Shown: piece by piece, positions 1-6,288 of the stretch
How the letters are laid out: the number at the start of each line of letters is the position of its first letter
Position numbering within the stretch: position 1 is the stretch's first letter
Origin: Nitrospirota bacterium
GTDB taxonomy: Bacteria; Nitrospirota; JACRHJ01
Direction: 5' to 3'
DNA length: 12,278 bases
NCBI GenBank assembly: GCA_021785055.1
Contig: JAJYGS010000054.1
Location: 1-12,278 of the forward strand
The notes under the pieces: generated by a model
Seen by the model: the letters and a program-made list of their open reading frames with translations, nothing else
Database searches by the model: none
Told to the model about the DNA's origin: nothing
Position numbers and translations under genes: made by a program

Positions 1-139
1 CGACCTGCTGTCCCTCGCTCAAGGTCTTGAAACCGTCCATCTTTATCTCCGAAAAATGCACGAATACGTCCTTGCCTTCCTCCGGAGAAATGAAACCGTA
101 ACCCTTGCTCTCATTGAACCACTTTACAGTACCCCTCAT
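1..139 (-). CDS. Cold-shock protein, CspA family (5' part; continues past window edge)
   Basis: The minus frame from ATG at 139 gives 46 residues opening MRGTVKWFNESKGYGFI, followed by a DVFVHFSEI segment. These are the RNP1 (KGYGFI) and RNP2 (VFVHF) nucleic-acid-binding motifs of the cold-shock domain, so identification is firm. The family is about 66-70 aa, so roughly the last third lies beyond position 1. Such proteins bind single-stranded RNA/DNA, act as RNA chaperones and can act as transcription antiterminators. The start is supported by a purine-rich Shine-Dalgarno (AAAGGAAAAGGGG) just upstream on the minus strand. The gene is divergent from the export gene at 392 and has a long leader with its own promoter and hairpin (see 261-328). 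Whether it is cold-induced cannot be read from the protein. Confidence 0.96.
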   Translation of the reverse strand, partial: MRGTVKWFNESKGYGFISPEEGKDVFVHFSEIKMDGFKTLSEGQQV

Positions 140-260
140 CAAAAAACCCCTTTTCCTTTGGGCTAAAACGCATACCGCGCATTGCCCGATTAACCTGTCA
201 AACTTTTTCAAGACCTGAGTAGAACGTTCAACCTCTGAAGCATGAAAAATTGCAGGTATT

Positions 261-286
261 AAAAAAACCGCGGCACAGCGCCACGG
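261..286 (-). terminator. Terminator-like hairpin at the 5' end of the csp leader (possible attenuator)
   Basis: The minus strand reads CCGTGGC, loop GCTGT, GCCGCGG, then seven T. This is a 7-bp stem with one G·U pair, a 5-nt loop and an immediate U-run, the classic intrinsic-terminator layout. No gene ends here on this strand. It begins only about 7 nt after the predicted start of the csp transcript, so it would act inside the csp leader. Either it is an attenuator or it is a stable 5' hairpin that does not terminate. Confidence 0.6.
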
Positions 287-299
287 CACCATGTTTAAA

Positions 300-328
300 A
301 ATATACTCGCAACTTATCAATATGTCAA
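300..328 (-). promoter_or_regulatory. Sigma-70-type promoter for the cold-shock gene
   Basis: On the minus strand a perfect -35 TTGACA (328-323) is followed, after exactly 17 nt, by TATATT (305-300). The predicted transcription start is near 293. This would give the csp mRNA a leader of about 155 nt, the sort of long leader known for cspA-type genes. The position is inferred from sequence only. Confidence 0.65.
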
Positions 329-354
329 GCTTTAAATCCATTTCAGGCAGCGAT

Positions 355-385
355 TTGACAAAATAACCAAATATAATTATATATT
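355..385 (+). promoter_or_regulatory. Candidate promoter for the polysaccharide-export gene
   Basis: A perfect TTGACA (355-360) is followed by TATATT (380-385) at 19-nt spacing. An exact TATAAT also lies at 372-377, but only 11 nt from that -35. Either -10 would start RNA within about 0-8 nt of the ATG at 392, giving a leaderless or nearly leaderless mRNA, consistent with the absence of a Shine-Dalgarno sequence. The long spacer makes the call uncertain. Confidence 0.35.
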
Positions 386-391
386 AATAAT

Positions 392-934
392 ATGTCCAAC
401 CCATTCCGATACCGTTTTATGCTTGCACTCGTCACATTAATCATCACCGCAATCCCTTCGTCCGGATTGGCGCAGGATTTCGCCATATCCGACGGGGATC
501 TGCTGAAGATTATCGTGTACGACAACCCCGACCTCACAACAAGGACGCTTGTAAGCGCAAACGGCATTATTACCTTCCCCCTCATAGGAGACGTTAAGGT
601 GGCTGGGCTTCGCATACACGAGGCGGAGAAGCGAATAGCGAAGCTTTTGTCTAAGGGATACATCAACGACCCACAGGTCGCAATACTTATAACGGAAACC
701 AGGAACGTGGTCTATGTGACCGGAGAGGTTCAAAAACCCGGGAAATACGAGGCCGGGCCCAACATGACGGTTATAAAGGCAATTGCGGTCGCCGGGGGGC
801 TTACGGACAAGGCCGCGCCGGGCAGGACAAAGATAACGCGGGAGAAGGGAAACAAGGAATCTACTTTCAGCGCGAATATGAACGACCGCATCCGGCCGGG
901 CGACGTGATAAACGTCCCGGAGAGCTTTTTCTAA
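392..934 (+). CDS. Polysaccharide biosynthesis/export protein (Wza-like, short form)
   Basis: This is a 180-aa secreted protein. Residues 1-28 look like a type I signal peptide (RYR n-region, hydrophobic core, predicted cleavage near SGLAQ). There is no lipobox cysteine, unlike lipoprotein Wza. Residues about 30-105 fit the polysaccharide export domain (ISDGDLLKIIVYDNPDL, then FPLIGDVKVAGL). Residues about 107-165 form one SLBB domain (YVTGEVQKPGKYE, then AIAVAGGLTDKAAPG), and the end RPGDVINVP is typical. The family forms or gates outer-membrane export pores for exopolysaccharide. This protein is short, with one SLBB and no C-terminal amphipathic helix visible, resembling forms linked to exosortase/PEP-CTERM or EPS clusters. 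No polymerase, chain-length or glycosyltransferase gene is in the window, so it is an orphan here. The start at 392 keeps the positively charged n-region; ATG 419 is an alternative. No Shine-Dalgarno is visible before either. Confidence 0.9.
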   Translation: MSNPFRYRFMLALVTLIITAIPSSGLAQDFAISDGDLLKIIVYDNPDLTTRTLVSANGIITFPLIGDVKVAGLRIHEAEKRIAKLLSKGYINDPQVAILITETRNVVYVTGEVQKPGKYEAGPNMTVIKAIAVAGGLTDKAAPGRTKITREKGNKESTFSANMNDRIRPGDVINVPESFF

Positions 935-954
935 AGCGGGATTACCTGCGTTTT
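935..954 (+). terminator. Weak terminator-like hairpin between convergent genes
   Basis: GCGGG-ATTA-CCTGC (936-949), a 5-bp stem with one G·U pair, is followed by GTTTT just after the export-gene stop and overlaps the 3' end of the MerR gene. It is short and may not be functional. Confidence 0.25.
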
Positions 955-1358
955 CCCTTCCCGTTTAAGTAGACTAAACACTTTGCGCACTCGATGCCGT
1001 TTTTGCAACGCCTGCCGGTCAGTTCCCAGCATGGCGCGGAGCGGTCAACGTAAGCCGAGCATTCTTCCCTTGATTCTTCCGAACAGCCCTGTATCTCCCA
1101 GCAAGGCGCATAATCCAGCAGTTTCTTCACGCCTTCTATGCTTATCTTCTTCTCGTGAATAAGCTCGCGGATGCAACGGAGCCATTTTACGTCGTTATCG
1201 GAATAGAACCTGTTCTTGTTCCTCCTCGCAGGCGTGACAAGCCCGTGCTTCTCGTAGAGCCTCAGGGTCTGGTCCGTGGTCCCGACAAGTTCTGCGGCGA
1301 TGCCGATAGGATAGAGCGGAAGGTTCTCCTTGCGGGCTCTGTCGTCGTTGTTTTCCAT
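942..1358 (-). CDS. MerR-family transcriptional regulator with cysteine-rich two-CW C-terminus
   Basis: This is a 138-aa protein. Residues about 15-82 form a MerR winged helix-turn-helix (YPIGIAAELVGTTDQTLRLYE, then RRNKNRFYSDNDVKWL, then KISIEGVKKLL). The tail, 83-131, replaces the usual effector domain with two related cysteine motifs. The first is PCWEIQGC with C86, C92 and C100. The second is PCWEL with C110, C118, C124 and C127. Paired CW motifs of this kind occur in small Cys-rich modules and may bind metal or sense redox state, which is inference. The start at 1358 is chosen because GGAGGAAC precedes it. An upstream in-frame ATG at 1403 would add an unlikely hydrophobic 15-aa extension lying over the predicted promoter start. 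The gene follows the moeA/RACo operon on the same strand but has its own promoter. Its target is unknown; self-regulation or control of the neighbouring operon is possible. Confidence 0.9.
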   Translation of the reverse strand: MENNDDRARKENLPLYPIGIAAELVGTTDQTLRLYEKHGLVTPARRNKNRFYSDNDVKWLRCIRELIHEKKISIEGVKKLLDYAPCWEIQGCSEESREECSAYVDRSAPCWELTGRRCKNGIECAKCLVYLNGKGKRR

Positions 1359-1405
1359 GTTCCTCCATAAGGCAAAGGCATAAAATCTGAAGAAATACCA
1401 CACGA

Positions 1406-1448
1406 ATTATAGTTGACAATATTAGTCCTGTAAATAGCATTCTGTCAA
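1406..1448 (-). promoter_or_regulatory. Two overlapping promoters for the MerR-family gene, with flanking dyads
   Basis: On the minus strand, TTTACA (1434-1429), 17 nt and TATAAT (1411-1406) make a near-consensus promoter, giving a leader of about 40 nt. An overlapping set is TTGACA (1448-1443), 18 nt and TAATAT (1424-1419). The TTGACA is mirrored by TGTCAA (minus strand, 1418-1413), forming a wide inverted repeat that could be an operator. Confidence 0.6.
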
Positions 1449-1464
1449 ATTAAATATTTTAATT
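1448..1464. repeat. A+T-rich perfect inverted repeat upstream of the MerR promoter
   Basis: AATTAAA-TAT-TTTAATT is a 7-bp perfect dyad directly upstream of the minus-strand TTGACA. It lies 23 nt past the stop of the RACo-like gene. It could serve as an UP element or operator, or as weak 3'-end structure of the upstream operon. There is no U-run after a GC stem, so it is not called a terminator. Confidence 0.45.
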
Positions 1465-1486
1465 GAGACTAACGGTCTTCTTATAA

Positions 1487-2995
1487 TCAGGATTTATATG
1501 TGCTTGGGAAGAGGGATGCGTCCGTATGAGGCAGGAACATCGCGGCACGGTACAGGCTCATGAATTCCGCGCTGGCGTTGAGTTCCTTGTAGGTTATCAT
1601 TGAGGCGATTTTTTCAATCTGCTCAACGGCTTTCAAGTCGAGAAGCGCCATGACGGCGCCTTTAAGGGAAGAATTTCCCAGGAGTTTGAATTTATTTATC
1701 GGTATGTCCGGGAGCATCCCGATGGAAACGGCCTTGTCCGCCGCTATATATTCGCCGAACGTCCCGGCCACGAAGAACGACTCTATGTCGCTAAAAGTTA
1801 TGCCTATTTCGGAGATTATGACGGTCAGGGCCGTGTACATGGCGGCCTTGGTGCGGATAAGGTTCTCTATGTCTTTTTCCGTAAAGACAATATTCTCCGT
1901 TACCTTATATGCCGGCCCCCCTTCCGTATTGACGACTCTTTCCGTCCTGCCGGGTATAAATTTCCCGCGTCCGTCTATGAGGCCCGTCCTGAAAAGCTCG
2001 GAAAGTAAATCTATCAATGCGGAGCCGCACATCCCGGCAGGCGGAATATCTCCGATAACGCTGAAGGACGGCTCATGGTTCTCGTCTATCTTTATCCTGT
2101 CTATTGCGCCTGGGGCGGCCCTCATACCGGAATTTACGACGCCGCCTTCCAGCGCCGGGCCTGCCGCGCCCGCGCATGCGACGAGCCAGTCTCTGTTTCC
2201 GACGATTATCTCCGCGTTCGTCCCGACGTCCACCAGTATCGATATGCCGTCCCTCTCCGCCATCCCGGAGGCGAGTATCCCGGCCAGGACGTCTCCGCCG
2301 ACATAGCTGCCGACGTTGGGGAGCACGACAACCGGCGCTTCCGGCATGATATTCAGGCCGAGATCCTTCGCCCTGAACATTCCGAAACGGTTGGCGGCTG
2401 GGACATACGGCGCGCGGCATATGTTATAAGGGTCAAGCCCAAGGAAGAGGTGCGCCATTGTAGTATTTCCGGATATGCAGGCGCAGGAAATGCCGCTCGC
2501 CGGAATACCCGCTTTATCTGCAAGCCTTCCGGCAATGTCGTTTATTGCTCCAACAGCCGCAAGCCTAAGTTCCTCAAGACCGCCTGGTTTAAGGCAGTGG
2601 TGTATGCGGGCGAGTATGTCCTCGCCGATGGCGGTCTGAGGGTTTGTCTCAGAAGCGCCGGCCAACGACTCTCCGGTATTTATATCAACCAGGCTGCATA
2701 CGATATTCGTCGTGCCGAGGTCCACGGCAATGCCGGTAGACCGGCTTCGGAGAGTCGGCTGGACGGGCTCAACGTCTATGAGTTCAGGTTTGTCAGCCAT
2801 GCATACGGTTGCTGTTACCTCGAAATCATTCTCCCGAAGCGTAGAAGAAATTTTTCGGATTACGGATACGGGAACGGACACGACATCGAGCCCCTCGCGC
2901 CGGAGACCCGCAAGGACGCGCTCAAGGTCGGGCGTCTTGTCATCGTCCGAGGCATGAGGAAGCTTCAGAAAATATTTTTTCACAAGAGGCGTCAT
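1487..2995 (-). CDS. RACo-like ASKHA ATPase (reductive activator of corrinoid proteins family), lacking the ferredoxin domain
   Basis: This is a 502-aa soluble protein. Residues 1-80 match the linker/middle region of RACo-type proteins. From about 86 the ASKHA fold begins. Visible motifs are GIAVDLGTTNIV (88-99, phosphate-1 loop), SGNTTMAHLFLGLDP (175-189), LPNVGSYVGGD (225-235), ILVDVGTNAEIIVG (253-266, phosphate-2 loop), AGAAGPALEGG (275-285), GMCGSALIDLL (321-331) and VAGTFGEYI (409-417, adenosine motif). Known RACo proteins (about 630 aa) use ATP hydrolysis to drive reduction of Co(II) to Co(I) in corrinoid methyl-transfer proteins, receiving the electron through an N-terminal [2Fe-2S] domain. 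That domain is absent here. The protein starts where the linker would begin, and the eight or so cysteines do not form a ferredoxin pattern, so an external reductase would be needed. The ATG overlaps the stop of the upstream moeA fusion (TGATG), implying coupled translation. The substrate is unknown, and no corrinoid protein is encoded in the window. Confidence 0.88.
   Translation of the reverse strand: MTPLVKKYFLKLPHASDDDKTPDLERVLAGLRREGLDVVSVPVSVIRKISSTLRENDFEVTATVCMADKPELIDVEPVQPTLRSRSTGIAVDLGTTNIVCSLVDINTGESLAGASETNPQTAIGEDILARIHHCLKPGGLEELRLAAVGAINDIAGRLADKAGIPASGISCACISGNTTMAHLFLGLDPYNICRAPYVPAANRFGMFRAKDLGLNIMPEAPVVVLPNVGSYVGGDVLAGILASGMAERDGISILVDVGTNAEIIVGNRDWLVACAGAAGPALEGGVVNSGMRAAPGAIDRIKIDENHEPSFSVIGDIPPAGMCGSALIDLLSELFRTGLIDGRGKFIPGRTERVVNTEGGPAYKVTENIVFTEKDIENLIRTKAAMYTALTVIISEIGITFSDIESFFVAGTFGEYIAADKAVSIGMLPDIPINKFKLLGNSSLKGAVMALLDLKAVEQIEKIASMITYKELNASAEFMSLYRAAMFLPHTDASLFPSTYKS
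2732..2745. repeat. Third copy, inverted, of a GCCGGTCTACCGG short repeat
   Basis: GCCGGTAGACCGGC is the reverse complement of the 13-mer found twice at 3005-3037, with the last base differing. It lies inside the RACo-like gene, where its minus strand encodes part of SRSTGI. Three copies within about 300 bp suggest a small dispersed palindromic element, though chance cannot be excluded. Confidence 0.45.
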
Positions 2996-4956
2996 CAGTC
3001 CGCTGCCGGTCTACCGGTCGAAGCCGGTCTACCGGTCTCCCACATTACTGCTCCCATGTCCCGCACGTCATATCCTCCAAGCGCAACAACCGCTTCGCGG
3101 AACTCGGAGTCCTCACGAATTATAGCAAGCAGCGCCTGCATCTTCGGGTCGTCGTAATATTCGCCGGGTATGGCTATGTCATATCTTTCCTGTGCGACCG
3201 GCAGGAAATCCAGGCCGAGCGCACGCGCCGCCGCGAGTATGCCAAGACCGGTGTCCGCCGCGCCGGAAAGCACCGCCGACGCAACGCCCATATGCGTGTA
3301 TTCCTCGTGCGCGTAGCCTTTCACATCGGACTTATTTATGCACAGCCTCTTTAAGTGCAGGTCGGTAAGAAGCCTTGTCCCGGCGCCTGCCTGCCGGTTC
3401 ACGAAAACCACGTCCGGACGCCGCAGGTCTTCAAACCCCTTTATGCCTTTCGGATTATCTTTCAACACCAGAAGCCCCTGCTCGCGGTATACGAGGTTCA
3501 CAAGACAGACGCATCGGCCCGGCAGATATTTTTCCAGGCAGGAGATATTATATTCTCCCGTCTCCTCGTCAAGGAGGTGCGTCCCGGCCATGTGGGCCTC
3601 GTTTTTCTTAAGGGCAATTATTCCTCCAAGGCTCCCGGTATGCGCCGAGGAAAGCGACAGCTTAGGATTTCTTTTCTTCAGGAAGTTCCCGAGTATGTCA
3701 AGGGCGTTGTCGTGGCTCCCGATGCAGACGATTGTATTCTCTATCTCCTCCGGAGACCTCAGAAGTTCCGCCTCCACAATGCTTCCCGCCGCAAGCCCTT
3801 CCGACGCCGCCGGGATTCGCACAATGCCGTCCGCGCGCACAAGGGTCATCAATACCCCTGCGCCGCGGTGCATAGGCGTCGCCACGACATTATCCCCAAC
3901 CTTGCCGAGCTTGACCCTGACAAACTCCTCCTGCCCAAGCGGCGAGGACAACTGGCGGGATAGCGTCGCGCCAATCGACCGGATTGCGGGAGGCTCCATC
4001 CCCTGCATGGCGTAAATTAGCGGTCGGGCAAAAAGCCTGAAGGCGAGAAACGCGGAGACCGGATAGCCCGGCACGCCGATTACCGGCTTCCCGTTTACGA
4101 TTCCCAAAATCACCGGCTTTCCCGGCTTCGTGTTTATCCCGTGCAGGAATACCTCCCCAAGCTCGCTTATCGCCTGGTATGTATGGTCTTCCGAACCGGC
4201 GGAGGAACCGGCGTTCACGGCGACAATGTCGTGCTCGCGGGCTGCCACGGAAATCCGCTCCTTCATCGCATTTAAATCGTCCGGCGCTATATCGTATCGT
4301 TTCGCATCCGCGCCCCATTCTTCCGCCATGCCGGAGAGCATCCTGGAATTATACTCCAGGATATTTCCCTTCTCAAGCACAGTCCCCGGCTGGACAAGTT
4401 CGTCCCCGGTGGGTATAAGCCCCACCCTGGGCCTTCTACGGACGAGAAGCTCCGTAATCCCCCCGGCAATCAATGCAGCCGTATCCGTCGGGCGGAGCAG
4501 ATGGTTCTCCGGCACAATCAGCTCGGTCGCAACAATGTCCTCCCCCACCACGCGCACATGCTGCCAGGGCGTCGCCGGCCGGATTATCTCGATGCAGACG
4601 TCCGCCTCGTTTATGTCCTCCACCATTATCACGGCGTCCATGCCTTCGGGGAGCGGATTGCCTGTGTTTACATATACGGCCTGCGCGCCGAGCTTAAGCT
4701 TTACAGGATTTCTGTCCGATGCGCCCACTGTATCGGCGAAACGCACCGCCGCGCCGTCCATCGCCGCGCAGTGATAGAAAGGCGACGAAAGCCTTGCCGC
4801 CACCGCCTGTGCCGTAACGCGCCCAAGGGAGTCGTCCACGCTGACCGTCTCTCCCGGAAGCGGCTTCCACGGCCCCGCCTCCGTAAGCTTTCGCCGCCAA
4901 AGGGCCAGCGCGTCGCCGAGCGGGGTCGTGGTTATGTAGATTTTTCTGTTAGACAT
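2995..4956 (-). CDS. moeA: MoeA-type molybdopterin molybdenumtransferase fused to a PBP-like domain
   Basis: This is a 653-aa fusion. Residues 1 to about 405 are MoeA, which inserts molybdate (or tungstate) into adenylylated molybdopterin. Motifs are CAAMDGAAV (63-71), VNTGNPLPEGMDAV (96-109), VGEDI (137-141), LIPTGDEL (180-187), NAGSSAGSEDHT (248-259), TKPGKPVILG (276-285) and GVPGYPVSAF (294-303). Residues about 405-640 are a periplasmic-binding-protein-like domain (CIGSHDNALDIL, then SSAHTGSLGGIIAL, then NRQAGAGTRLLTDLHL, then GVASAVLSGAADTGLGI). This domain is known to be fused to some archaeal and bacterial MoeA proteins and presumably binds an oxyanion or cofactor. There is no signal peptide, so it is cytoplasmic. 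The ATG overlaps the stop of the first moeA (TAATG) and its stop overlaps the RACo-like start (TGATG). The C-terminus carries a short tandem duplication (ETGRPAS/TGRPAA). A Mo-versus-W division of labour with the first MoeA is inference. Confidence 0.95.
   Translation of the reverse strand: MSNRKIYITTTPLGDALALWRRKLTEAGPWKPLPGETVSVDDSLGRVTAQAVAARLSSPFYHCAAMDGAAVRFADTVGASDRNPVKLKLGAQAVYVNTGNPLPEGMDAVIMVEDINEADVCIEIIRPATPWQHVRVVGEDIVATELIVPENHLLRPTDTAALIAGGITELLVRRRPRVGLIPTGDELVQPGTVLEKGNILEYNSRMLSGMAEEWGADAKRYDIAPDDLNAMKERISVAAREHDIVAVNAGSSAGSEDHTYQAISELGEVFLHGINTKPGKPVILGIVNGKPVIGVPGYPVSAFLAFRLFARPLIYAMQGMEPPAIRSIGATLSRQLSSPLGQEEFVRVKLGKVGDNVVATPMHRGAGVLMTLVRADGIVRIPAASEGLAAGSIVEAELLRSPEEIENTIVCIGSHDNALDILGNFLKKRNPKLSLSSAHTGSLGGIIALKKNEAHMAGTHLLDEETGEYNISCLEKYLPGRCVCLVNLVYREQGLLVLKDNPKGIKGFEDLRRPDVVFVNRQAGAGTRLLTDLHLKRLCINKSDVKGYAHEEYTHMGVASAVLSGAADTGLGILAAARALGLDFLPVAQERYDIAIPGEYYDDPKMQALLAIIREDSEFREAVVALGGYDVRDMGAVMWETGRPASTGRPAAD
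3005..3037. repeat. Tandem 15-bp direct repeat in the 3' end of the moeA fusion
   Basis: GCCGGTCTACCGGTC occurs at 3005-3019 and identically at 3023-3037, an 18-bp period. Each unit is itself a near-palindrome (CCGGT-ct-ACCGG). It encodes the repeated TGRPA of the protein's last residues, so it looks like a recent in-frame duplication beyond the folded domain. Confidence 0.75.
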
Positions 4957-6224
4957 TAATCAAACAGGCGCACTATTACCTTCTCCCCCTTCGCTATCCC
5001 CGGCCTGTCTGCGGGTATTACCGCCGTCCCGTGTGACTTTGCGAGGGTAAAGATAAGCCCTGACTTGCCCAGCACGGGATACGCCCAAAGTTCCCCTTCC
5101 TCAAGTTTTAGCATAACTCCGAGGTGGTCCTCGCGCCCCGGCACAGAGGAGTAGTTCCGGGACATCCTGGCCTCGACCACCCTGGCGCCCGGTATTCCCA
5201 GGGCTTCGAGCGGGTCGATTTCCCCGGAAATTTTCTTCAGCAGGGGCCGTAAAAACAACTCGAAACATACCGCCACGGCGACCGGATGGCCCGGCAGTCC
5301 GAAGACAGGCTTGCCGCTAACTATACCGATTATAACAGGTTTTCCGGGCTTTACGGATACCCCGTGTACGATGATTCCCGGTTCTATGTCGTTTATGACT
5401 TTCTCGGTTAAATCCCTTGTCCCAACGGAGCTTCCGCCTGTTATCGCGACTAATTCGCACTCTGAAATCGCGCTCCCCATGGCCTCCCGGATAGGGCCGA
5501 ATTCGTCCCTGAATATGCCTTTTAATACCGGAACCCCGCCCGCCCGTCGCACCAGCCCGGCAAGGATATAGGAGTTTACGTCCCGCACCTGTCCGGGGCG
5601 CGGCGCTTTCTCCGCCGGGACTATCTCGTTGCCGGTATTTATTATGGCCACCTTCGGCCTTTTGAATACGGGCGCCCGCGTTATTCCTATCCCGGCCAGC
5701 GCGCCGAGATCCTGCGGCCTGAGCCTGTGCCCCCTCGTAAAAGCCGCCTCGCCGGCGCTTATGTCGTCGCCCGGCTGGATTACGTTCTCACCCGGCGCAA
5801 CGGGCCGTACGACTTCCAATTCGCCGACATTCAAAATCTGGGTATGCTCCAGCATAACCACGGCGTCCGCCCCGTCAGGCAACATCCCGCCAGTCGGAAT
5901 GGCAATAGCCTGGCCGCGCGAAAGCGGCCCTGAAGCCGCTTCTCCCATAACTATCTCGCCTGAAATTTTTAAATACGCGGGAAGCTGCTCGGAGGCACCG
6001 AACGTGTCGGAGGCAAAGACAGCATAGCCGTCCATTGAAGAGCGTGGAAATTCCGGGAGCGGCGTTTCGGATATTATATCTTCCGCGAGCACGCGCCCAA
6101 GCGCCTCATAGAGGGAAATTTCTTCTTTTTCCGGCTCTGGCGGGATATATGAAAAATTTAAAATGTTCCGGGCCGCCTCTACGGTAACCGCCTCGCCCCG
6201 GCCCAGCATGTCTTTCTGGCTCAT
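4956..6224 (-). CDS. moeA: Molybdopterin molybdenumtransferase MoeA (stand-alone)
   Basis: From ATG 6224 the product is 422 aa, normal for MoeA (about 400-420). Motifs are VEAARNIL near the start, FPRSSMDGYAV (59-69), AIPTGGMLPDGADAVVM (108-124), GENV then PGDDI (145-155), AIINTGNEIV (193-202), TGGSSVGTRDLT (262-273), VKPGKPVIIG (291-300) and FGLPGHPVA (308-316). It catalyses molybdate insertion into MPT-AMP in the cytoplasm. A TTG at 6269 extends the frame, but that codon sits in the loop of a terminator-like hairpin and the added residues do not resemble MoeA, so it is rejected. ATG 6209 is another option. No strong Shine-Dalgarno is seen before any of these. It is the first gene of a three-gene coupled operon, with its stop overlapping the next start as TAATG. 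Confidence 0.95.
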   Translation of the reverse strand: MSQKDMLGRGEAVTVEAARNILNFSYIPPEPEKEEISLYEALGRVLAEDIISETPLPEFPRSSMDGYAVFASDTFGASEQLPAYLKISGEIVMGEAASGPLSRGQAIAIPTGGMLPDGADAVVMLEHTQILNVGELEVVRPVAPGENVIQPGDDISAGEAAFTRGHRLRPQDLGALAGIGITRAPVFKRPKVAIINTGNEIVPAEKAPRPGQVRDVNSYILAGLVRRAGGVPVLKGIFRDEFGPIREAMGSAISECELVAITGGSSVGTRDLTEKVINDIEPGIIVHGVSVKPGKPVIIGIVSGKPVFGLPGHPVAVAVCFELFLRPLLKKISGEIDPLEALGIPGARVVEARMSRNYSSVPGREDHLGVMLKLEEGELWAYPVLGKSGLIFTLAKSHGTAVIPADRPGIAKGEKVIVRLFD

Positions 6225-6240
6225 AAGCGTTATTTCTAAG

Positions 6241-6280
6241 CAAAAAGGCAGGCGGCCTGTGTCATTCAAGCCCCTGCCTT
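6241..6280 (-). terminator. Strong intrinsic-terminator-like hairpin just before moeA
   Basis: On the minus strand AAGGCAGG-GGC (6280-6270) pairs with GCC-(G)-CCTGCCTT (6256-6245), an 11-bp stem with one bulge and a 13-nt loop. It runs directly into TTTTTGC. The U-run ends 16 nt before the moeA ATG. It is either the second of two terminators for the ihfB transcript or a leader attenuator of the moe operon. Confidence 0.6.
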
Positions 6281-6288
6281 AACGGATT

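Noticed and set aside
1358..1403. Upstream ATG at 1403 for the MerR-type gene
   Set aside because: It lies between the predicted -10 and the ATG with GGAGG at 1358, and adds an implausible aromatic-rich extension.
2732..3037. CRISPR-like repeats
   Set aside because: Repeats are 13-15 bp, lie within coding frames, are not regularly spaced with unique spacers, and no cas genes are present.
2075..3157. Long plus-strand open frame (360 codons) opposite the RACo-like gene
   Set aside because: It lies antisense to a protein with clear ASKHA motifs, shows no domain character and is cysteine/arginine-rich as expected of a shadow frame in GC-rich DNA.
6224..6269. TTG start at 6269 giving a 437-aa MoeA
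   Set aside because: The TTG falls in the loop of a strong hairpin with a U-run, and the 15 extra residues do not resemble MoeA N-termini. ATG 6224 is preferred.
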